A stretch of DNA of 64,000 nucleotides, from the NCBI GenBank assembly GCA_009760855.2, contig WPIO01000007.1, forward strand, positions 9,584,501 through 9,648,500, read 5' to 3'. Below the pieces are notes generated by a model. That model made no database searches and was not told the origin of the DNA. It was given only the letters and a program-made list of their open reading frames with translations. Position 1 is the stretch's first letter. Each line of letters opens with the position of its first letter. Source of the DNA: Cristatella mucedo (Eukaryota > Bryozoa > Phylactolaemata > Cristatellidae). This document shows positions 23,801-35,532 of this stretch, one piece after another. The translations under genes were made by a program, and so were the position numbers.

Positions 23801-26800
23801 GGAAGGTGAAGATCGTGCGCACAAAACAGCGCGAGGGCTTGATTCGGGCGCGTCTGCTTGGCGCGTCGACAGCGGTCGGCACAGTGCTCACGTTCCTCGA
23901 CTCGCACTGCGAGTGCGCAACAGGTATGCATCACTCGCGAATGCTCATCGTCGCTTGCGTGAAACGTTTGCTTTGGCGATTGGGTTAGCGCCCGCTTCAA
24001 GGGTCAGCCCCAGCTTAGCCGTTGTCGATGGGACGGTGGCGATGCTGCTACTGCTACATTCTCGTGTCCTTCACTCGGAGACAATAGGGGCTCTTTCGAA
24101 AAAGGAGAGCGGGAGAATTAGAAAAAAAAGTCGGTAATCTGTCTCTAATGTAATGTAATCCAGCTCCGTCTGAAACATCGCAAAATATATTAGCTGATTT
24201 ATCAGCCTAATTTGTATAGTGGCAGAAGAGCCATAGCAGCTATCACCGCCGCTTGCAGTGAGTAATAAAGGATCGCCCACTAAAAGACTCGAACCCACGA
24301 CCTGGGTTGTGAAGAGCGTGCACGTTACCTCCTGGGCTAAGACCCAGATGCAAAAATATGGCCAATGTACAAAGCCATAAAGACTAAGTGGATATGACGC
24401 TAGAGAGTTTTCTATAGTGCATTCAAAGTCTAAGCCGCTTGCCGTATGAATGCGATAGTTAACAGACTTCATCTCACGCTATAAAGAGAAAGTGGAAGCA
24501 TGGCTGAGGCGGGAGAGCAGTTGAGGTAGTAAGTAGTATGGAAGTAGCAGCTCAGGACGGCTGGAAAAGATGTGCTACAGTTGGATGCACTAGAATTCAT
24601 GTCGTTGCATAAGAATTTTAGAAGCGAGTTCCACAGTCTAGGATCTGCAGAGCAAAAGCTTTTTTGCCAATGCTCTTTAAACTTAGCAAATATATAATCC
24701 ACAGAGGACCTGAGAGCACGAGGAGGCTGCAGCTTTTGGATAGTGACCTAACTCGGTGGACTGCCATTTGGCTGTCCATCCAACTGCGGTGTGTTGATGA
24801 ATGTTAAGGGAGGGAGTAGTGGTATTTTGTCAACGTAATTCTTGAGTCTGCTCTTGGACGTCGGTACATCAGAGCATTCGTGACGTTGATGCCACTCAAC
24901 CCCACCCCCTCGTGCATGGAGCTGGAAAGTGGAGCTGGTGCTGCTCAGGCCTAAAGGCCGGGTGGTTTGTCTTGAGGTTGGAGTGGTAGAGAGTTGTTAG
25001 CACCATGACATGATGGGGTTTGGGTAGTTGGGTAGGTAAGACTCTGCTAAAACTCGGCAACAGATGAGCATGCAGTGCTTCGTCTGGTTAATTTTAATTA
25101 CACGGATGTGTTACAGTCATAATCAGGCGTCTCAGTTAAGACTGTACTGTCGCGAGGCATTCATTTGAGCAGGAACCACTTCTCTGTGGCAACGTGCACA
25201 GGCAGGCAACATTAGCCACTTTGTTTTTCCTCTTTAACTTTGCTCTTTGCAAAACCTCCTGTTAACCACGTGATTGCATTGCATTTTGCCCTTGGAGTGA
25301 CTCGCAGTGTCTGCTCTCGGTTAATAACCGTCCTGCTACCCTGTGCGGCCAGCCATGTAGCCACGTGAGACGACAGGATCGCCCAGGCTGCGAACCAGCT
25401 CAGCCGGCATTGGTCGGACAAACAGGCTTGGGCATTGTTGTAGCCCACATCATAGTTTTCTAGTGATTTTTAATTAGCTCTAGCGTTGGTCGTACGCGTG
25501 TGTGAACCTTTTGTCGGTCCACCAAATCTGTGTACAAACTGGTTGCATGCAAAATATTTGTGTTATGAACTGCAGTCAAGATGGCACCTCACAATTGCTT
25601 GCGTGTGTGTGCGTGAGTGTGTGTGTGTGAAAACACCCCAGTGACCTAGAACGATGTTTGACCTTTAAAAATGGCCAGTGTATGCCACTATCTGCAACGA
25701 GGTATATGGGAGGCCTTCCTGACCTTACCATATGCATGGAAATGCCCACACGATGCTCTCCTGCCATGGGAAAGACAAAAGAACTAACCAGCTAAATTAA
25801 AGGTCAAATCGCTGCCCATCACAAGATTAGTCTAAGCAAAATGAAAGCGACACTGGAAACTTGGTATTAGCAAGAGAACTGTTAGCTATAACCTGAAGAA
25901 GTATTTTCAGTGTGGTAGCATTGACGGTGTACCATGCTCTGACCGTCCCACGCGACGACAAAAAGGGGTGACTGATTACTGAAGCTGGCTGCATGGGTCA
26001 ATGGAAAGCCCCACTTCGAGGTCTCTCAAAATCATCAGAAGCAGCTACGGGGAAAGTTTTAATTGTCTATGCAGTTCGGACGAGGCTTTTGGAGCATAAG
26101 ATTTATAGAGAAGTGTCAGCAAATGCAAGCTGTTTGCTAACAAGTGACATCGAAAAATCCGTCAGATAAGCAATATGCTTATCAATGTATGTAATCATGT
26201 ATTATCATTAATAATTAATAATATATATGCATCGTGATTATCAGTCAACATGCTCACTTTACAGCTGATGGCTGGAGCCACGTTCTATAGATCGACGAAT
26301 GTAAATTCATGATCCGTGGAGATGGCAAATGGAGGACTGTCGTCAGCCGTAGAAATGGTTAAGAGTAGCCCCTGGAGTGCTCACAGTCTGTGCTCACGTA
26401 TGGTAGTAGAAGGATAATTGTTCTGTCGAGTATTTCGGCTTCTGGCTACGAAACTCTTCTCTGTGTTAAGGGTATTATGGATAGGAACATGTTCATAGAC
26501 GCAGTCAAAAATGTTGAGCTGTTCTACTCCAGAGCTCTTGTGGTGGAGAACTCGACGTGGCACGTGGATGATGACCCGAGCATACTGCAAGAGCAACAGC
26601 AATTCTTTGGCCTTGTCAGTCGTCTAATCTCAACGCAATTGAGCATCCACGAGTCATATTGGAGCTCACTGAAGAGCCTAGAGCTGTATCACATAGTCTC
26701 CCAAGTAGCTTTTTGGGTCGGCCTAAACTGCAGTGTGACATGACCGTGTTAATTTCTTGTGCAAATACCTAAAGTTATTAGAAATAGGGATGGTCCGACC

Positions 26801-29800
26801 TTCTACTGATATCATATTCCACCTGTGCATGTGTTGTGTGACGGTGTTTCCGGCAGCGGCTGTTCTTGTGGGAGTCTCACAGAGACATAGCGGGCACTCA
26901 TGCGCGGTAAACAAGACTCTGCTTTATTCCTCTCAACGGGCACATACATGAGAGCTCGATCAATCGCAGCAGACGACACGAAATATAACCTGTATTAGTG
27001 GCCCGATGCTGCACTGCTTCAATGGCTTAACTATTAGCCACAGGTGAGACAGAACCTTGAGGTCTAGGCTGCTTGATTGGGAGCCAGTGTAGCTCAGCGA
27101 GAAGTGGTATGATGTAGCGACTACGGCACTCACGATAGACGAGCCCAGCTGCAGTTTTGCACCAACTGTGAGCGCCTGATTATAAATGCCGATAGACCAG
27201 TGAGTCACAGAAGTCGAGACAGGATAGCGGCCTGCTGCTGCTGCTGCTGGTAAATGTCGGCCCTCGTGAATATGTATATGTTTGAGCATCATTGTCTACT
27301 CTGGAAGGCAGAAGCCAGAATGTGTCAGGAGCCTCCTGTATCTGTCTGTCTGTCTGTCTCTCCGTCAGTAACTCCACAAAGTCATAAAGACCATGTGGGT
27401 GTTACGCAGGAGAGTTTTGTATAGCGCACTCACAGCCTAAGCGGTTTTCGGTACGCATTCGGTAGCCAACAGACTTCGTCTCACGCAACAAAGAGAAAGT
27501 GGGAAGCATAGCAGAGTCAGGAGAGCAGTTGAGGTAGTGAGTAGCATAGAAGTAGCAGTTCAGGACCGCTGAAAAAGATGTGCCATAGTCGGCAGTTGGA
27601 GAGTAGATGTCGTTGCGTAAGGATTGTGGAAGCGAGTTCCACAGTCTAGGACCTGCAGAGCTAAAGCTTCTGTCGCCAACTGTCTTTAAGCGGAGGAATG
27701 GGACAGCTAATTTATTGTCCACACAGGACCTGAGGGCGCAAACAGGCTGAAACTGATGCAGCAGTTCAGCTAGGTACTCCTTCCCTCTACATGTGTGCTG
27801 TGGCCGCTGGCTCCTGCTGCTGGCCACCGATGTCTGTCACCTGCGCCTCGGCTGCCCAATGTAACTTTGCTGTTAAGGGATGCTCACGTTTCGTTTGGCC
27901 TTCCATCGTGTGCACCGGTCTCAGCTTGACGTTAGTTAAATCTTTGCAGGTTGGCTAGAGCCCTTGCTGGAGGAGATCCATAAGAACGAATCTAACGTTG
28001 TAACTCCGGTTATCGATGTGATAGATCATGACAATTTGCGTTTCGTGTATGGAAGTGCCAAAGGAACGAGCGTTGGCGGGTTCGATTGGAGTCTCACTTT
28101 CAACTGGCACGCGATACCGCACCATGAACGTATACGCCGAGGCGGCGACGACCTGAAGCCGATATGGTAAGCATGCTTTCGTGTTAGTGCAGTGGATTTT
28201 AAGTCGCCCTATTTGGATCAGGGCACCCAACGAGTCACCTTGAGCACTGCTTGTCATTTGAAGGTTGTTGCTTGCGGGTAGGTCGCTGTCCGGATGAAGG
28301 CGCCGTTTGGTGAAGTCATGCCCGCCTTAGTCAAATATACCGTTGCAAGGAAGTGCTTTTAGCTTAATCCTGTAGCACACTTTTATAAGCTGCCACCTCC
28401 AGCTTACTCCACTCTCAACACTTGCTCAAGCAATGCACGCATGCACACTAACTCACACACACCTCTCCATCTCGATCTCTCTTGGCAGAGTCGCGTGTAA
28501 CCATCTCGAGGTGTTCCTCTTACGTTCCTGGCATGCAGTTGTTGTCGGCTGGAAATGCTTTGGAAAATCTCCCGGCTGCTGGTGAATGCCTGCTCGCAAA
28601 CGAGCCATCTGTGGTGACTCGACGTTGCGCAGCAGCAGGCGTGTTTTTTGCTTCTTTTGCGCACGGTGAGCAGGTCGCCGACGATGGCCGGGGGCCTCTT
28701 CTCGATCAGCAAAAATTACTTCGAGTATCTCGGCACCTACGATCCGGGCATGGATATATGGGGAGGCGAAAACCTCGAGCTGTCATTCCGTATCTGGATG
28801 TGCGGCGGCACGCTGACCGTCGTGCCGTGCTCGCACGTCGGACACATTTTTCGAGAGCGCAGTCCGTATGCTTGGAAGTCGGGCGTTAACGTTGTGAAGA
28901 AGAACTCGGTGCGCCTGGCTGAGGTGTGGCTAGACGAATACAAGACGTACTACTACGAAAGAATCAACAACGATCTGGTGAGTGGAGCTCGGCACCTCCT
29001 GAGTGACGAGCAGGGACGGCCGAGGCTGGTCCAGGCTCGGCCTGCCTGCCTGCCGAGTTCGTTTGAAGGATTCGCTGCGGCTAGTCTGCCCCAAGTCTGG
29101 CATCGGCGGCTGCTCGCACCGCGCCCTTTGATGTGCAGGTGAAAGCGCAGCGCTTAAAGAGTAAACGGCAAACCGGGGCTGTCTCTCGTCGCGCAACGTC
29201 TGCAATAAGTGCATCTGTGAGTCTCTGTCCTTTCTCACCACGGCACATTTCAGTCAACGTTGGCCGTCCAGGGGAATTTTGCTTTATCCACTTGCCTGGC
29301 GTGGCGTGCTATGCAATGTCACGTAAGTCGGCTGGGGCTCATCTCACCGGCTCACTCGCATGTGTTTTGCCGTTTTGCTTGCTAGATTTACTACTGCTGC
29401 TGCTGCTTTTGGAGCTGCAAACTGAGCAGCAGGTCGGTATCTCTGTAAAAACATCCCATGTTTGCGCCACATGCCTTCAACCTGTGTAGCTGATTAATCT
29501 GCCTCGTGTCTATAGCATTCGGTGTGCCGTAGCGTGGTTAACACGCCTGCAGTAACAATTGCCTGCTGCACCACGGCTTGAACACGTGACTCTGGGTCGT
29601 GCTGTGTGCGCGCATTACCTTTGGCCTGCGGGTTCTGCTGTAGCCCAATCGGCATGGCGTCGGCTCGGAGAGGAGCAGATACAGGTTTTCTCTGGCATAT
29701 ACGCCCTAGGACCTTTTCACGTGCGTCTGTTTGCAGGGCTGTCAGCTTCTGCACAGCAATCTTTTCTTTCCCATGATCAAGTGTGTGACAGATCGTAAGA

Positions 29801-32800
29801 TGTGTGCTATGGCTGTGTCAAATGCCTGCAGGGAAGGCTGCACTGCTGCTTGCCGTCAGTTGGGATTGATGGATCGTACCTACAAAGTTATCCCTTTCTG
29901 CTTCACCTTTGAACTTATTGTCATTTTGGCAGCATTCGGTCTGGTTCAGATTGCCGGTGCTTTGCCACAACCACCGCTCACTCGTGAGTGCTGCCAATGT
30001 CATGATTTGCCTTCAGTCTTCCTTCGAACCTCTTGCTTTCCTTTTTTTTTATCTAATTTCTTGGTTCGTTTCTTTCTTGGTGCATGTGTTTGTGTGTGCA
30101 CGCGCCTGCTTGCTCCCAGTTAAAAAAAGTTGTTGGCTGACTCAATAGCCTCATTTGTGTAGCAGCAGAAGAGCCTTTATGGCTATCACCGTCGCCTAGC
30201 AGTGCCAGCAATTCTTTATCGCCGGCTGAAGGACTCGAACCCACCACCCAGGTCGTAAGGTGCAGAGCGCCTTACACCTGGGCAGAGACAGGGAGGCATT
30301 CAACATTTTGCCTTTTCTTTAGTCTTCCTTTAGGCTTGCTTGCTAGCTCGACTCACCTGCCTCTCTTCTCTTTCTCTTCTCTGCTCCCGGTCCCCCCGGC
30401 ATGCCTTCTCTCCGGACCCTCTTCCCCTGCCATCTATGCCTCCATCCGTCACTTCCCTCCATTCTGCAGCTCCTTCAGCCTCGAAAACTTGCTAGTTATG
30501 TTGTCTGTCTGCATGGCAGCTGAAAGCGCCGGCGCAATGTAAGCTAAGGCAGCAAGTATTCTGTGGCCACGTGGTACTTGCAGGGAGACTATGGCGACAT
30601 TTCAGCGCGGATAGCCCTTCGAAACCGGCTGAAGTGCAAAAGCTTTGACTGGTATTTGAAGAACATATTTCCTGAACTTTTTGTTCCAGGAACTGCTGTT
30701 GCATCAGGAGAGGTAGGTGGGGTTCTCACTTGTCGCTGGGTCTGCTGTGATTTCTAGCGAACCGTTCCTCATTTGTGTGCATTTGTTCTTCTATGCGCTT
30801 AGAGTGATCCTTCTTAGTAAAGAAACATTGGTGGGAGGTTGAAGCGCAACACACAGCGGATGAAAGTCTGCTGCAGACAGCATTAGTGTCAAGAGACTTT
30901 ACGTCTTCTGACTCAGATGTAATTTTGGATTCCGAGACACCTTCCAGGGAGTATAAAATCTGCATATGATCAGATTTGCTGAACAGGGTGAGGATAGTTG
31001 TCGACAGGGTACAATCACGGGAGAAAATCTGGTCAAGGTTTTAGCCTATCAGTTGTACCGTTGCTTTCATCCCTCCCAGCACTCCAACATGTCGAATTCT
31101 TTCAACTCCCTTACTGCATGTATTGATGACAACCCCACATGGATGGCAGCAAACCAACTTACTAGCTATGGGCAAACCAAGTCTGATTCAGAAATTGGAA
31201 ATGTTAGCATTCAAAATTGGCTCTGCGAGCATATCGCTTGTTGAATCTGCACCAAATCTTGGTGTCGTGTTTCAAAGTGACCTTTTATTAGACCATAACC
31301 GCTTCGAAGTCAAGTCTGACTACTTTCGGCTACATGACATTGCTACAATTCGCGCTTGTTTAGGCAGGGACACCACATCTAAATTGGTCCATGCATTTGT
31401 GACATCCTGTCTCGACTTCTATAACTCAATGCTTGCTGGTCTACCGGCCTGTGCACTCAGGCGCTTACAGCTGGTGCGCAGCTCTGCAGCTAGGCTTGTC
31501 TTTCGTGAGCATCAAAGTTGCCGCATCTCACCACTTCTCGCCGACCTGCACTGGCTCCCAGTCAAGCAACGCATCGACTTCAAGGTTTTGTCACTCTGCG
31601 ATCAGATCTAGTCACCCACGTGTCACTACACCTGGTGGGACAGACTGATAAAGAGGGAATCTTTAGGCATTATTTCACCTTTGGGGGTCCATGCACAAAG
31701 CCTTGAGGCTGCTACTGGAAAGCTAGTTGCTGGAGTGCGATTATGCATCGACTTGATGATCAAGGAATTTTTGCTTGGAATGCAAAAATTGTGTACAAAG
31801 TGGCAGTAGTGTATCTACCCTCTTACCACCTATCCTAATAGGGTACCAGATTGCCTGTCTGGTATAAGATTGAGGAAAAATTTTGTATGCAAGAATTTAT
31901 TCAAAAACGGCTATTCTTCAAAATTAAGACCATCATTGTCCTTGACCTGCCAATGGTCTGCAAGCTTTCGGATTTGGTCAAAGTACCACTCCTTCGGCTT
32001 TGAATCGAAAAAGTCTTGACATGCTTCTTTAACTTCATCGAATAACATCAGATGGAGCAATACATTTTCATAATAGCCACGAAACCAGATCAAAAACATA
32101 ACACAATTTACAACAAGACATTATTTTAACATGGCGCACGAAATTTGTCTTCTTGCTGGAGACCGTGCATTTAGTTCGTATGCTCCCAAAGCCTGGAACT
32201 CACTACCGACGCACGTCACAGTGTCCCCCTGACATGACGACATTTAAAAAGAAGCTTAAAACGAACCCTTTTACTGCGGCATTTTGGTGGGTCTTTGTGA
32301 TCCTTCCTTCATGTGCATGTACCTGCTTATGCTGTGCCTGCTGCTTGGGGTACTTACCACCAAACATTTGGTAATGCTTGATATGCAGTATCTGTAAAGT
32401 GCCTAGAGAGAGATTCAGTTCTCTGAGGGGGCTATGCAAATGTATTTTTATTATTGTAACCTTATATTATGCTGGCATTCATTCCCATTTTAAGCAAGAC
32501 TTATAATAGTGGCATTTTTTATTGTGCCCATAGAGAACTAAATCTCTGTCCATGCGATTTACAACACACTGCAAAAGAGCCAAAAATCAAGGGTTAATGG
32601 CATGCAGGGTATCACTGGAAAAGCATGCAAAAAACTCCTTGCTTATTCGGCATGGATACTCAATTTCTTCTGATTTATCGCTGTGGCATCGTGTGCTGAT
32701 CGAATTCCTTCCTGGGCACGTCGAAGGGAAATCGAGCGTTGAGCCATGACCTTACATTCATTGAAAAGGGATGTTCAGCTCTTGGTTGCAATTCTATCTT

Positions 32801-35483
32801 TCACTGTGTTTTGGTTTTGCTGAGTGTGGAACTGAGTGTACATTGATAAGGCTCGAATGTCTTATTATCTTTAGGTGCGAAACAAGGCCACGCCTCATTG
32901 TTTGGACAGTCCTGCTGATACGAAATCCATGAGCAAGCCGGTGAAGATGTGGCCTTGCCACTCTCAGGGAGGCAACCAGGTGCGTCAGCTGGACGGGCTG
33001 ATGCTCTTGCCTGGAGTTTAGAAACGATGTGTGATTATAGCACAATATTGCATAAGCCTGCCGGCTTTGGCCGAGGGCGGTCGGCTGTTTGTTGACAGCT
33101 GTGGCAACTTCATCACAGGCTGATTATTTGATACTTGATATTTGATCGTGTGCCTAAATTCTACCACCAATCGTACTACCCAGTGTCGTAACTGGACTCA
33201 CGTAGCTGTATGTCGAACCTACTTCAAATTATTTGGAGATCATGCCTCTAGTTCGTATGCTCCCAAAGCCTGGAGGTCGCTTGTAACTGATGCTGCGATA
33301 GCCCTTATCACGACGACATTTAAAAAGAAGCTAAGACTTTACCTACTTTTCACAGCAATTGCTTTATACTCGTGAATCGGCCTTTGTGTGCTTAGGCATT
33401 TTGACACTTAGCATGTTATCACTAACCAGTTTGAGATACTTCTTTTCCAGCGTAGTAAAGTGCCAAACGAGCGTTTTTTAGTACTCTTAGAGTGCTGTGC
33501 ACATTCTTACCCTTAACAGTATTGTTATTCTTACCTACTGAAGTACATAGCTAAAGATCTTACTTGTATTCTGATTCTCTACAGGCTGTACTGCTGCAAT
33601 TTAGTTTTGTTTGGGCTACCACAAATAACCGTTTAGTCTCTACAGCTGCTCTTAATGAATATATATATCGTAAAGGGCTGATTTACAAATCCAAGAGCTT
33701 CAGCCATAATCTCCTTTGCCGAAAAAGTTGAGATAGCCTCTGGTCAATCAACAGATACACAACAAAATTCTTATGCTGACCCACAGGATCCGCCATAGCT
33801 TGGCTCCTTTCTACCTAGCTGTACTGCTGCACCAGTTCCATTCTTCTTGTGCATTCAGGTTCCTTCGCTTGAAAACCATTGATCACAGAAGCTTTTGTTC
33901 TTCAGTTCTCAAGCTATGGAACTCACTTCCGCAATTCTTTAGCAAAGACACCTTCTCCCCTGCATCCGACTCTCGGTTCATCCTTTCCTGCCACCCTGCG
34001 CTTCTACGCCCATGCTACTCACTTTGCTGACTGCCCTTCTGACTTGGCTATGCTTCTCACTTTCTCATTGTTTCGTGAGATCGAGTCTGCTGGCTATCGA
34101 GTGTGTATCGAAAGCCGCTTAGGCTTAGAGTGCGCTGCAGAAAACTCTCCTGCGTAACAACCAACGTAGCCTCTGTGGCTTTGTTTAGTTACAGGCGGAG
34201 ATGCATGCATGTGTACATACTGTATGTGAAGGTTTCTGAGCATTTCATACAAACCGTGGTTAAACATTTGTATTTGTATAGCGCCTTTAGAGAACTGACT
34301 CTTTTTTCTAGACACTTTACATATACTGCAAAGGAAGTATGTCAATTGGTTAATGATAATATGCACAGTGTCAGCACGCATAAGCACACAAAGGACCGTT
34401 CACAACGACCCAGGAAAACGTATTGAGGAATGAGTGTTGCTCTAGCTTCATTTTTTAATGTCGTCGAGTCAGGGGATGTCGTAATGTCAGCCGGGAGTGA
34501 GTTCCGCACTTTTTGATAGGATGACAGCTCAATGCACGGTCTCCAGAGAATTCGAGGCACAGCTAAACGACTTGGGAGTCAGACAAGCAGGTGCACAATT
34601 CCTATTAGGGACTAATTCTGTCTGATAGGTAGGCAGAGCTAGAGAGAAAGGAAGGAACTGACTAAAGTGACTGAGGGATAATTAATATTGAAATCGATAT
34701 GCTGCTTGACATTAAGCCAGTGCAGGTCGGTGAAAAGCGGTGTGACGTGTCGGTTTTGACGTTTACGACAGACAAGCCTAGCCGCAGAGTTGCTGCACCA
34801 ATCGTAAGCACCTAATTGCACAGACCAGATGTCCTGTACAAAAACGAGTGAGTCACACATGGCAAGACGAGATCCCAGGAATCCATGAACCAACTTGGCT
34901 GTAGTTTGCCTGACTAAGCAGGTCCGAATTTTTCATTGAAATGTAGCTGAACGGAGGCTAATTTGACTGTGGAGCTGGCGTGGTCGGTCGTCTGGTGAAA
35001 GGTCACTTTGGAACACAGGCAGCTCCGACGCCAAGATTTCGTGCACATGCTGCGGGGAGATATTCTGCCCCGCCCATTTTGAGCGGTGGATTTCCGGTAT
35101 CTGCGTAGCCTTGCATTTGCCCGACATAGACGTTGCACGCTCGCCTGTGCAGCAGCTGAGAGCAAGCTGCGCACACTTCTTGGTAAGAAGTCACCGTGGG
35201 CCACGTGACTCCACTCTCTCCAGTCGCATTCAGCCCTGTTTCTTGCCCTTAGCTATTTCGCGAGGTCTGCCTGCTGCACGCAGTGAGTGCACTGAGCATC
35301 TAGCGCGGAGCTGCCTCACACTCACTCGTTTGCAGTACTGGCTGCTGAGCCTCGAGGGAGAGATACGACGCGACGAGGGCTGCATGGACTGGACCGGCAA
35401 GGGCGACGTGACGATGTACAAATGTCACGGCATGCACGGCAACCAGGAGTGGGTGTACTCGCCCGTAAGTGCCTACTCCAGGC

Positions 35484-35532
<49 letters not shown>

